From: an uncultured Lachnospiraceae bacterium
Lineage (GTDB): Bacteria; Bacillota; Clostridia; Lachnospirales; Lachnospiraceae
DNA: 64,000 nucleotides
NCBI GenBank assembly: GCA_934352055.1
Contig: CAKRJY010000002.1
Span: 186,001 to 250,000 of the forward strand
Direction: 5' to 3'
The position numbers and the translations under genes are program-made. The notes under the pieces are model-generated. The model had not been told where the DNA came from. It did not search any database and saw nothing but the letters and a program-made list of their open reading frames with translations. Of the stretch, positions 17,004-25,401 are shown in pieces; within the stretch, counting starts at the first letter, position 1; every line of letters starts with the position of its first letter.

Positions 17004-17816
17004 ATGCAAACAAGAGTAATTAGAGAAAAGCAGGATCTGACCTATTTGAATTGGTCCCATATTCGAAGTTCCAGTGGAACAGCAGGCACTTTTTTGAAAT
17101 CCGAGTCTTCCTTATATGATAAAAAAATATATTACAAATTATCTAATTTCGATCCTGTAAATGGTATTGTAGGACATGAGTGTATCAATGAAATAATCGT
17201 TGACCGTTTACTTACGATACTTGGAGTGGAGCATCTTCACTATGAACTCATCTATGCAGATATTGAAATTGAGGGAAGAATATATACGACATATGTGTGT
17301 GCATCCGAGGATTTTAAGGAGCGTGGTGAGAGTAAGGTTGCTCTCGATGATTATTATCGAACCAATGCCATAAAGGGAGAGTCGCATTATGATTTTTGTG
17401 TGAGGCAAGGCTGGAAAGATTATATAGAGCAGATGATTGCTGTCGACTATCTCATATTAAATAGGGATCGGCATGGTGCAAATATTGAAGTGCTGCGAAA
17501 TGCAAGAGCAAAAACACTTCGGATTGCCCCTTTGTTTGATCATGGCTTGTCTTTGTTATACTCCTGTACATCGGATGCTATGGTGAAAAAATTTGATGTG
17601 TCAGAGGATAAACGATGTCAGAACTTTATAGGTTCTTATTCCTGTTACGAAAATTTAAATCTGATTGAGGACAAAAAGAAAATATTTGCAGGAAAACTAA
17701 AAGAGAGTGATAAAGCGGTTCTTTTGGCAGATTTGCATGGGATATTATCGGAGACGCACTTAGATGCTATTTGGGATATGATTTATAAGAGGTATCAGGT
17801 CTATGAAAGCTTATGA
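17004..17816 (+). CDS. HipA-like kinase-fold protein
   Basis: 270 residues; ribosome site GAGGTGG before ATG 17004. Features typical of HipA/CtkA-type protein kinases: a Ser/Gly-rich nucleotide loop ('SSSGTAGTFLKS', about 22-33), a candidate ATP lysine (K45 in 'IYYKLS'), the catalytic 'NRDRHGAN' (153-160, with D155 and N160) and a DFG-like 'PLFDHGLSL' (D179). It is shorter than HipA (about 440) and lacks the HipA N-terminal domain. HipA proteins phosphorylate translation factors and form toxin-antitoxin pairs. Here the partner gene overlaps by 14 bases and encodes a DUF2442-HTH protein instead of HipB. Toxicity is inferred from layout only. Confidence 0.72.
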   Translation: MQTRVIREKQDLTYLNWSHIRSSSGTAGTFLKSESSLYDKKIYYKLSNFDPVNGIVGHECINEIIVDRLLTILGVEHLHYELIYADIEIEGRIYTTYVCASEDFKERGESKVALDDYYRTNAIKGESHYDFCVRQGWKDYIEQMIAVDYLILNRDRHGANIEVLRNARAKTLRIAPLFDHGLSLLYSCTSDAMVKKFDVSEDKRCQNFIGSYSCYENLNLIEDKKKIFAGKLKESDKAVLLADLHGILSETHLDAIWDMIYKRYQVYESL

Positions 17817-18600
17817 AATATGGGATGATGAAAATCAGTTATCCATAGGAGTCTTACAATATTTTGATAAAGAGCAGAGATATATTATTGAACTTCAGGA
17901 GAATTTGGACGAGTGGACCGCCCCTCTTTTGTTTACCAATTATGTTAAGCGTGGAATCTATACCATACCAAGGCAGGAAAGCTATCTCTGGGTAAAAGAA
18001 AGAGTGATTCCGAGTGGAAGACAAAATATAGATGACATCCTGCGCAATCATAAAATGGCAGCATATGATGAGATGAGGATGCTTGAACTGGCAAGGGGAA
18101 AATGTTCGCAGGATAGCATGTCAATAAAAAAGATAGATACATTGCCATCTTTTGTGGTAGAAAGACAAAAAAAGAATCTTGTGGACTGCTGTATGTGCGA
18201 TCATCATGTGGTTCTATGCTTTTTTGCAGATCATGTGGTAAAGAAACTTTCGCTAGAACAATTGAAAGATGTAAGTGGTATCGATAAAGTTATGCAAAAT
18301 CAACTTCTTTTTGAATCCGGTATGGTGGGGACAGGAGGATATTGTCTGACGTTCAATGATTCAATCGATATTCCTGCAAAATTCTTATATGATGTAAAAA
18401 ACGAAATGCCTATAGAAAGCAAGGATTTTGAAATTTATGTGCAAAAGAATATCTGGGATACGACGCAGGTGTGTGATGCACTTTCCTGTACGCGCCAAAA
18501 TCTTTCTTATATGCTTAGGAAAGAGAGCCTATCGCCTTTAAAAACAGATGTAAAGGGAAATTTATACATGAAAGGTGATGTGCTAAAAAATAAATGGTAG
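17803..18600 (+). CDS. DUF2442-like protein with C-terminal helix-turn-helix
   Basis: 265 residues, overlapping the HipA-like gene by 14 bases, so translation is probably coupled. The N-terminal ~110 residues are of a kind I do not recognise. The middle (about 118-205) matches the DUF2442 pattern: 'DHHVVLCFFADHVVKKLSLEQL' type strands, then 'GYCLTFNDSIDIPAKFLYD'. The C-terminus (about 215-262) reads as a helix-turn-helix, 'DTTQVCDALSCTRQNLSYML'. DUF2442 proteins often accompany toxin-like genes. I infer that it binds the 24-base repeats at the operon's promoter and acts as antitoxin/repressor. A half REP-like unit follows the stop. Confidence 0.65.
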   Translation: MKAYEIWDDENQLSIGVLQYFDKEQRYIIELQENLDEWTAPLLFTNYVKRGIYTIPRQESYLWVKERVIPSGRQNIDDILRNHKMAAYDEMRMLELARGKCSQDSMSIKKIDTLPSFVVERQKKNLVDCCMCDHHVVLCFFADHVVKKLSLEQLKDVSGIDKVMQNQLLFESGMVGTGGYCLTFNDSIDIPAKFLYDVKNEMPIESKDFEIYVQKNIWDTTQVCDALSCTRQNLSYMLRKESLSPLKTDVKGNLYMKGDVLKNKW

Positions 18601-18602
18601 TA

Positions 18603-18626
18603 AAAAGGGAACGTCCCTGTGGCAAA
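18603..18626. repeat. REP-like repeat, copy 4 (half unit)
   Basis: Only the AAAAGGGAACGTCCCTGTGGC end of the unit is present. GGGA-ACG-TCCC is itself a small palindrome. Directly after the DUF2442-HTH stop. Confidence 0.6.
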
Positions 18627-18663
18627 TTCGCATATCATATTCGGAACAAACATGGTATGATAG

Positions 18664-19716
18664 AGGGAAATCAAGGACAGGCTTAGGGGGAGCGAAGATG
18701 CCAGCGCAAAAGGCAGGGAAGTGTTAGAAGAGGTGACAGATGCACAGCGCACATTGGCAAAAGAGCTTTTGGACAGAAATATGTGTAAAGTAGAGTATCT
18801 GGATTCGGAGATGCCACTTCATTTTATCATTGAGCTTCATTCAAAAATGCATATGGCAAGTGTTGAAGTAAAGTATGCGCACACAAATATTGTATCAATC
18901 ATCAAAGATGGAGAGACTGTTTTTTCAGAGGAAGAACATGGGGCATTTTCCGAAGAACAGACCGACCGCAGTTGCCTGTCGATTGGGCAGATCAAGGAGT
19001 TCTGCGACGAAGTGGATTTAAAGCAGATACGCCACTTGATCGAACCACAGATCCGCTGCAATATGGATATTGCATACGAAGGGATTTCCGGAAATTATGG
19101 ACTGGGTATTGGCAGAATGATTCGCAGCTCTTATACCGATGGTGTTGTGACCAGAATGAAGGCATATGCAGCGGCAGCATCGGAAGCACGTATGGATGGT
19201 TGTGACATGCCGGTTATCATCAACTCCGGTAGTGGTAATCAGGGAATTGCTCCTTCTGTTCCGATTATTATTTATGCAAGAGAAAAAGATTTCTCCAATG
19301 AAAAATTATATCGTGCACTTGCGTTTTCTGCATTGTTGACGATTTACCAGAAGAATTTTATCGGAAAACTGTCTGCATTTTGCGGTGCTGTTTCTGCATC
19401 CTGTGCATCAGCAGCAGCGATTACCTATATGTGCGGTGGAACGTTAGACCAGATTAAGTACACCATAGATAATACACTTGCGAATATTCCGGGAATTATT
19501 TGCGATGGCGCGAAGATTTCCTGTGCAGCCAAGATTGCATCGAGTATTGATGCTGCAATGATGGCACATTTTCTTGCAATGAATGACAAGGCTTATCAGG
19601 CGTATACCGGTATTATCAAAGAAGATGCAGGGGAGACCATCAGCTGTGTAGGCTATATTGGTAAAGTGGGTATGCATCAGACAGATAAAGAAATCATCAA
19701 GATGATGTTAGAATAA
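18664..19716 (+). pseudogene. UPF0597 / L-serine-cysteine lyase-like gene, N-terminally truncated
   Basis: The readable protein (331 residues from a GTG at 18721, homology extending back to about 18682) covers only the C-terminal three quarters of the UPF0597 family (serine dehydratase alpha-like, CyuA/L-cysteine desulfidase relatives, usually about 430 residues). The conserved 'SGSGNQGIAPSVPIIIYA' and the cysteine segments thought to hold the Fe-S cluster ('AVSASCASAAA', 'IICDGAKISCAAKI') remain. The N-terminal part, which in the family carries the 'GCTEP' catalytic motif, is absent: the frame closes at a TAG at 18661, and upstream lies a REP-like repeat. I read it as a decayed gene; expression of a partial protein is possible. 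A good terminator remains. Confidence 0.72.
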
Positions 19717-19740
19717 CATGACGAAATGATGAACAAAAAA

Positions 19741-19772
19741 GCGAATTTCCTATCGTGGAAATTCGCTCTTTT
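19741..19772 (+). terminator. terminator after the UPF0597 remnant
   Basis: Perfect 10-base stem GCGAATTTCC (19741-19750) / GGAAATTCGC (19757-19766), then TCTTTT. Confidence 0.88.
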
Positions 19773-19799
19773 ACGTTATACTGTAAAAAGAATAAAAGA

Positions 19800-19838
19800 G
19801 CCAAAGGGGACACTCCATGTGGCAAAAGGAACGTCCCT
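19800..19838. repeat. REP-like interspersed repeat, copy 5
   Basis: A full unit, GCCAAAGGGGACACTCCATG to GGCAAAAGGAACGTCCCT, between a terminator and the GH1 gene. It ends 12 bases before the GH1 ribosome site. Confidence 0.8.
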
Positions 19839-19860
19839 ACCAGACAAGGAGGATATAAAA

Positions 19861-21165
19861 ATGAGTAAATTTCCACAGGGATTTATGGTAGGAGCTTCTA
19901 CTGCAGCACATCAGGTAGAAGGTAATAATGTGCATAGTGATTACTGGTTACAGGAGAATGTGGAACATTCGCAGTTTGTGGAACCATCCGGGGAAGCGGT
20001 GGATCATTATCACCGTTATGAAGAAGATATTCGTCTGATGGCAGAGGCTGGATTGAATGCGTATCGTTTTTCCATCGAATGGGCAAGAATCGAGCCAAAA
20101 CAAGGAGAGTTCGATGAAAATGAGATTGGGCATTACCGAAAAGTGATTGCCTGCTGTAAGGAAAATGGAGTGGAGCCTGTTGTAACATTACATCATTTTA
20201 CTTCTCCGGCATGGGTGATTTCTCGTGGTGGATGGGAAAATGAAGAAGTCGTTGACTGGTTTGCAAACTATGTGCAGTATGTTGTAAAACATTTAGGAAG
20301 CGAGCTTCGTTATATTTGCACCATTAATGAGGCAAACATGCGATTGCAGTTAGCAGCCATTATGAAAAAATATATGGGTCAGATGGCTGGCGGATCGCAA
20401 GAAGCAAAAAATGCGCCAAAAGAAGGCGATGTACAGGTAGGACTGAATCTTGACCAGGGCATGAATACGATGATGCTTGGTATGATGGAATGTGCAAAGG
20501 CATTTGGCTTGCAGGATCCAAGAGGAATCCATACGTTTGTATCCATGTGTACACCGGAAGGTGATATTTTGGTTATGAAAGCACATCAGGCAGCAAAAAA
20601 AGTCATCAAAGAATTGTATCCGGATATAAAGGTAGGTCTTACATTATCACTTCATGATATGCAGCCGGCAGCCGGAGGTGAGGATGCAGCGCATAAGGAA
20701 TGGGAGGAAGAATTTAGCCATTATCTTCCTTATATTGCAGAGGATGATTTCCTTGGCGTGCAATCTTATACAAGACAGTGCTTCGACGAAAAAGGAAATA
20801 AATATACCCCAGAGGGTGTAGAACTTACACAGATGGGATATGAATTTTATCCACAGGCAATTGCAAATGTAGTTCGTGCAGTTGCAAAAGAGTTTAAAGG
20901 CGATCTCATTGTTACAGAAAACGGAGTCGCAACAGCAGATGATAGCAGACGCCAGGAATATATCAAGGAGGCCACAGCAGGGTTACAGGCATGTATAGCA
21001 GATGGTATACCGCTTAAGGGATATCTGCACTGGTCTTTGATGGATAACTTTGAGTGGCAGAAGGGCTTTTCGATGCAGTTTGGACTGATTGCCGTAGACC
21101 GCAGCAACATGAAGCGTACACCGAAGGAAAGTCTGTCTTTGTTAGGAAGTATGACAACAAAATAA
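19861..21165 (+). CDS. glycoside hydrolase family 1 protein
   Basis: 434 residues from ATG 19861, with AAGGAGG at 19847-19853; an open frame upstream runs through the REP-like repeat and is not coding. The GH1 barrel starts 'FPQGFMVGASTAAHQVEG'. The acid/base glutamate is in 'CTINEANM' (E157), where most members have NEP, and the nucleophile is E353 in 'LIVTENGVA'. The QWE-like end is 'LMDNFEWQKGFSMQFGLIAVD'. Members hydrolyse beta-glucosides, beta-galactosides or their 6-phosphates. The lack of a neighbouring PTS gene and of an obvious phosphate-binding motif favours an unphosphorylated cytoplasmic substrate, but this is an inference. No signal peptide. Confidence 0.92.
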   Translation: MSKFPQGFMVGASTAAHQVEGNNVHSDYWLQENVEHSQFVEPSGEAVDHYHRYEEDIRLMAEAGLNAYRFSIEWARIEPKQGEFDENEIGHYRKVIACCKENGVEPVVTLHHFTSPAWVISRGGWENEEVVDWFANYVQYVVKHLGSELRYICTINEANMRLQLAAIMKKYMGQMAGGSQEAKNAPKEGDVQVGLNLDQGMNTMMLGMMECAKAFGLQDPRGIHTFVSMCTPEGDILVMKAHQAAKKVIKELYPDIKVGLTLSLHDMQPAAGGEDAAHKEWEEEFSHYLPYIAEDDFLGVQSYTRQCFDEKGNKYTPEGVELTQMGYEFYPQAIANVVRAVAKEFKGDLIVTENGVATADDSRRQEYIKEATAGLQACIADGIPLKGYLHWSLMDNFEWQKGFSMQFGLIAVDRSNMKRTPKESLSLLGSMTTK

Positions 21166-21184
21166 TTATGTAAGTAAAAAGTAG

Positions 21185-21235
21185 AAAAGCCATAGGGAAA
21201 AACCTTGCAATTCAAGGAATACCCCTATGGCTTTT
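21185..21235 (+). terminator. terminator after the GH1 gene
   Basis: Arms AAAAGCCATAGGG (21185-21197) and CCCTATGGCTTTT (21223-21235) pair fully, with a nested CCTTG/CAAGG hairpin in the loop. The A-flank/T-flank symmetry makes it bidirectional. Confidence 0.88.
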
Positions 21236-21375
21236 GTTCGACCTGTGTAAATAGTGAGGACAATTTTGCTGAAAAGGCAAAGAAAATCAGAAATTATGCA
21301 TAGTTTTTAGAAAAATCTTGTGTGATATGTCGAAAAAGTGCTATGATGGAAAAAATAAAGGAGGAACGGAGTCCT

Positions 21376-23418
21376 ATGAAAAAGAAAAAACAACAGAGGA
21401 AAAGAGGAATCGCGGAGGAGATACAGGTCAGTATCTTGTCAAAGGTAGTCATCGTATTTGTTATCGTTGCGGCAGTGGTTACCTTTATGGTGGGCAACAT
21501 CAGTCTGAGTGCCCAGAAGAACGACCTGGAGATGCAATCCAAAGCAGCAGCATACCAGTTGGAGTTATTCTTTGAGGAATACACGACGGTCGTAGAACAG
21601 ATGGCACTGAACACAGATGTGCAGACTTTATTGGAGGAGACCGGACCGGGAGCCAATATTACAGAGTCAGAGCGTTATGCAACCGTATTCAATTCTATGA
21701 AAAAGACCGCGGCAGCAGACAGTGACAACATTCAGGCAGTCTGGGTCGGCGATATTGATGCCAATGTTCTGACACAGTCAGACGGCTATACCAGTGGCAG
21801 TGATTTTGAGGTCACAGAGCGTGCATGGTATAAGGCAGTAGAAGAAGAAAAGACCATCCTTACGGATGCTTATGTAGATGCCAGCACAGGCAATGTGATC
21901 CTGAGTGCGGCTACTCCGGTATATGACCAGAGCGGACAAAATATCATCGGTGTTGCAGGTGTGGATGTGGCACTGGATCATATCAATGAAGTTTTATCGG
22001 AATACAAGATCGGAAACAATGGATTTGTTATCCTGGCTACTTCTGAAGGAAATGTGATCTATCATCCGAACACGGACAACCAGCAGAAGAGTTTGAGCGA
22101 GTTGAATGTAGACAAGACCTTGATCCAGGCAGTTGAGGGAGGTAAAGATACTTCCGTACATTATTCCGCAGATGGAAAGAGCAAATACGGTTATGTCGGA
22201 AGAATTGGTTCGACCGATTATCTGACCATTTCCTGCTTACCGGCAAGTGAATATTTTGCAAGTCTGATCCGTTGTATCATCATTGTATTGTTGCTTGTCA
22301 TTGCAGGTATTGTCGTTATCATCATCACGATCCGTCATCTGGCAACCCAGTTGACTAAGCCGATCGTTGCTTTGAATGATGTGGCACAGGAACTGGCAGA
22401 AGGCAATCTGGATGTGACCCTTGATATCGCATCTGAAAATGAGATCGGCGAACTTGCAGATTCTATTCAAAAGACAGTAGATCGTCTGAAAGAATATATC
22501 AATTACATCGATGAGATTTCTTCGGTATTGGATCGACTGGCAGATGGCAAGTTGAAGTTTACCTTGAAGTATGATTATGCAGGAGAGTTTGCAAAGGTTA
22601 AGACCGCCCTGCTTCATATCTCAGGATCCTTTGAGCAGATGATCGAAGATATCATTGACAGTTCTACGCAGGTATCTATCGGTGCGGAAGAACTTTCCAA
22701 GGCTGCACAGAATATCGCAGAGGGTGCTATGACGCAGGCTGCATCTGTGCAGGAACTTGTTGCAACAACCGAATCCGTATCACAGCAGGTAGAGGAAAAT
22801 ACCGAGGATGCGCAGAAGTCTGCAACAGAGACATCCCGTGTTACCCATATGATGCAGGATAGCAGAGAACAGATGAATCAGATGATGGAGGCAATGAACA
22901 AGATCACGGAGACATCCAATGAGGTTGTCAGCATCATCAAGACGATCGAAGATATTGCAGACCAGACCAACCTTTTGGCACTCAATGCTTCTATTGAGGC
23001 TGCCAGAGCCGGAGAGGCAGGCAAGGGTTTTGCAGTCGTTGCATCTGAGATCGGATCTCTTGCGGATGACAGTTCTAAGGCTGCAAATAATACCAGGGAT
23101 CTGATCGAGATCTCCTTGCAGCAGATTGATCGTGGTTCCAGTCTGGCACAGAATGTTGTGCAGTCTATGCAGGATGTACTGGATGCCGTCGAAGAAGTCA
23201 ATGGCATGATTGGTAAGAGTGCAGAGAACAATGAAGCACAGAACCAGAGCATGGAGCAGATCCGTGTCGGCATTGAAGATATTTCCAAGGGCGTTGAGGA
23301 CAATTCCGCATCTGCCGAGGAAACATCAGCAACTTCTCAGGAGTTGGCAGCACAGGCGGCTACATTGGAGGAACTGGTTAAGAGATTTGATCTTAAGGAT
23401 CATGGTAGAGAAGAATAA
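21376..23418 (+). CDS. methyl-accepting chemotaxis protein
   Basis: 680 residues from ATG 21376, with AAGGAGG at 21358-21364. A basic N-terminus is followed by a membrane helix (about 17-40), an extracellular double-Cache-like sensor (about 45-290, with 'NVILSAATPVYD' and 'IGVAGVDVALDHI'), a second helix (about 295-318), a HAMP region (about 320-375) and the signalling domain, whose tip contains 'IADQTNLLALNASIEAARAG'. It reports ligand binding to CheA/CheW. No other chemotaxis gene is in the window. A weak flagellar-sigma-like TAAA-16-GCTGAAAA lies at 21248-21275. It is one of the genes separating dnaJ from prmA. Confidence 0.95.
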   Translation: MKKKKQQRKRGIAEEIQVSILSKVVIVFVIVAAVVTFMVGNISLSAQKNDLEMQSKAAAYQLELFFEEYTTVVEQMALNTDVQTLLEETGPGANITESERYATVFNSMKKTAAADSDNIQAVWVGDIDANVLTQSDGYTSGSDFEVTERAWYKAVEEEKTILTDAYVDASTGNVILSAATPVYDQSGQNIIGVAGVDVALDHINEVLSEYKIGNNGFVILATSEGNVIYHPNTDNQQKSLSELNVDKTLIQAVEGGKDTSVHYSADGKSKYGYVGRIGSTDYLTISCLPASEYFASLIRCIIIVLLLVIAGIVVIIITIRHLATQLTKPIVALNDVAQELAEGNLDVTLDIASENEIGELADSIQKTVDRLKEYINYIDEISSVLDRLADGKLKFTLKYDYAGEFAKVKTALLHISGSFEQMIEDIIDSSTQVSIGAEELSKAAQNIAEGAMTQAASVQELVATTESVSQQVEENTEDAQKSATETSRVTHMMQDSREQMNQMMEAMNKITETSNEVVSIIKTIEDIADQTNLLALNASIEAARAGEAGKGFAVVASEIGSLADDSSKAANNTRDLIEISLQQIDRGSSLAQNVVQSMQDVLDAVEEVNGMIGKSAENNEAQNQSMEQIRVGIEDISKGVEDNSASAEETSATSQELAAQAATLEELVKRFDLKDHGREE

Positions 23419-23430
23419 AAGAACTTTAGT

Positions 23431-23466
23431 AAAATGCGGTTGCCCGGTGTGGTGATCGCATTTTTT
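23431..23466 (+). terminator. terminator after the chemotaxis receptor gene
   Basis: A 14-base stem, allowing G-T pairs, from AAAATGCGGTTGCC (23431-23444) and GGTGATCGCATTTT (23451-23464), ending in TTTTTT. Confidence 0.85.
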
Positions 23467-23556
23467 GCGCGTATTCACGCATTGTCAAAACGGGCAATCC
23501 ATGGTACAATACATTGGTTTAGCAAGGCTATATGTTATAGAAAATGGAGAATAGAT

Positions 23557-24513
23557 ATGCGGTGGAATAAATACACGATAAATACAAGAACGGATGCAGA
23601 GGAATTGGTCTGTGCCATGCTATCGGAACTGGGCGTTACCAGTGTAGAGATCGACAACTTTATCCCGGTTCCGGATGCGGACAGACAGGGCGGTGTATTT
23701 GAAGAACTGCAACCGGATCTGCCGGAGGACGATGGATCTTCACGTGTTAGCTTTTATCTGGAAGAGACAGAAGAGGATGCAACAGAGATTTTGAAGCAGG
23801 TGGAACAGGGATTAGACGATATGCGTTCTTATGCAGAGATTGGAGCTGGAACCATCACATCGGAAATTTCTGATGAGGCAGATTGGCGTGACAATTGGAA
23901 AGCATATTTTTCATCGTTTTCCATTGGTGATATTTTCATCAAACCAACCTGGGAAGAAATGCCGGAAGAGAAGGCAGATATGACATTGATAGAGATCGAT
24001 CCTGGTGTATCTTTTGGGACAGGTAAGCACGAGAGTACACAGCTTGTGATTCGCCAGTTGCAAAAATATTTGAAAGCAGGCGATGAAGTATTAGATGTGG
24101 GATGCGGCAGTGGCATTTTATCCATTGTTGCTGCAAAGTTAGGCGCACATCATATTGTTGGAACGGATATCGATGCAGATTGTATTGCATCCAGCTATGA
24201 CAACTTTGATGTAAACCACTTAGAGCGCTCTTTAGCAGATTTTTATGTGGGAAATCTGATTGATGATGGCACATTGCAGGACAAGGTCGGGTATGAAAAA
24301 TATGATGTTGTTGTAGCCAATATTTTGGCAGATATCATTATTCCAATGGCACCGGCACTGGCAAAAACGATGAAGCCGGGAGCAATCGTTATTACATCCG
24401 GTATTATTGATTTTAAAGAACAAGAAGTTGCAGATGCGCTAAAAGCTGCCGGACTTACCATAGTAGAAAGCAATGCACAGGGTGAGTGGCGCAATATTAC
24501 AGCACGTAAATAG
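23557..24513 (+). CDS. prmA: ribosomal protein L11 methyltransferase
   Basis: 318 residues from ATG 23557 ('MRWNKYTINT'), with GGAGA upstream; an earlier in-frame ATG overlaps the terminator and is not used. The N-terminal substrate-recognition domain (about 1-110) precedes the SAM-binding Rossmann domain: 'IDPGVSFGTGKHESTQL', 'DVGCGSGILSI', 'GTDIDADC' and the catalytic-type 'VVANILADIIIPM'. It methylates L11 of the large ribosomal subunit. In relatives prmA follows dnaJ directly. It is followed by rsmE, a conserved pair. Confidence 0.96.
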   Translation: MRWNKYTINTRTDAEELVCAMLSELGVTSVEIDNFIPVPDADRQGGVFEELQPDLPEDDGSSRVSFYLEETEEDATEILKQVEQGLDDMRSYAEIGAGTITSEISDEADWRDNWKAYFSSFSIGDIFIKPTWEEMPEEKADMTLIEIDPGVSFGTGKHESTQLVIRQLQKYLKAGDEVLDVGCGSGILSIVAAKLGAHHIVGTDIDADCIASSYDNFDVNHLERSLADFYVGNLIDDGTLQDKVGYEKYDVVVANILADIIIPMAPALAKTMKPGAIVITSGIIDFKEQEVADALKAAGLTIVESNAQGEWRNITARK

Positions 24514-24588
24514 TAACTGCCAGAATGGACAGATGCCTTGCAGACAGCGTTTGCAGGATGAAATGATCAGACAGGTATAAGGAGATTT

Positions 24589-25326
24589 ATGCAGCAGATT
24601 TTTATAAATCAGTCAGTGAAAGAACAGGAAATATTTACTGTGGCAGGGGATGATGCCAGACATCTGTCGCAGGTGCTTCGTATGCGCGCCGGTGAAACCC
24701 TTCGTGTCAGTACGCAGGCAGGGGATAACTATTTGTGTGAAATCGTCGCATTAAATAAAACAGAAGTTACGCTTCGTGTTTTAGAGAAGATGGCATCCAC
24801 AGAATTAGAAAAACGTATTTATCTTTTTCAGGCAATTCCAAAGGGCGACCGCATGGAGACCGTCATTGAGAAAGCAGTAGAATTAGGTGTTTACGAAATC
24901 ATCCCGGTCGAGATGAAGTATTGCGTGGTAAAACTAGATGACAAGAAAAAAGCATCACGCTTAAAGCGCTATCAGAGCATTGCAGAAGCAGCGGCGAAGC
25001 AGTCAAAACGCAGTAGCATTCCAAAAATACATGATTTCATGACGTATGCGGAGGCAGTTGCTTATGCCAGACAGTGCGATACGTGTATTGTGCCATATGA
25101 GTGTGCCGAAGGCATGGAAGCGACAAAACGTGTATTGACAAAGATGGCAGATGCATCAAGCATCAGCATTATGATTGGACCGGAAGGCGGTTTTGCGGAT
25201 GAGGAGATTGAGATAGTAAGAGAGGATATGGATGTCATTTCCTTGGGAAGTCGAATTCTTCGGACGGACACAGCAGCCATTACAACGATGTCTATGGTGA
25301 TGCTTGCAATCGAAATGCAGGGCTAA
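24589..25326 (+). CDS. rsmE: 16S rRNA (uracil-1498-N3)-methyltransferase
   Basis: 245 residues. A PUA-like N-terminal domain ('DDARHLSQVLRMRAGE') is followed by the SPOUT knot methyltransferase domain: 'KGDRMETVIEKAVELGV', 'MIGPEGGFADEEIE' and 'LGSRILRTDTAAITTM'. It methylates U1498 in helix 44 of 16S rRNA. Ribosome site AAGGAG at 24580-24585. Operon partner of prmA. Confidence 0.96.
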   Translation: MQQIFINQSVKEQEIFTVAGDDARHLSQVLRMRAGETLRVSTQAGDNYLCEIVALNKTEVTLRVLEKMASTELEKRIYLFQAIPKGDRMETVIEKAVELGVYEIIPVEMKYCVVKLDDKKKASRLKRYQSIAEAAAKQSKRSSIPKIHDFMTYAEAVAYARQCDTCIVPYECAEGMEATKRVLTKMADASSISIMIGPEGGFADEEIEIVREDMDVISLGSRILRTDTAAITTMSMVMLAIEMQG

Positions 25327-25401
25327 AAAGTACAGAATAAATGTAGACTTCATTATATATATGAATAAACTAATAGTAATAGAATGTGAATAGGAAAAAA
25401 C

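Noticed and set aside
11127..19838. CRISPR array
   Set aside because: The repeated units are far apart, irregularly spaced and in both orientations; no regular spacer structure exists anywhere in the window.
19726..19860. N-terminal extension of the GH1 protein
   Set aside because: It spans a terminator hairpin and a REP-like repeat; the ATG at 19861 follows AAGGAGG and matches family N-termini.
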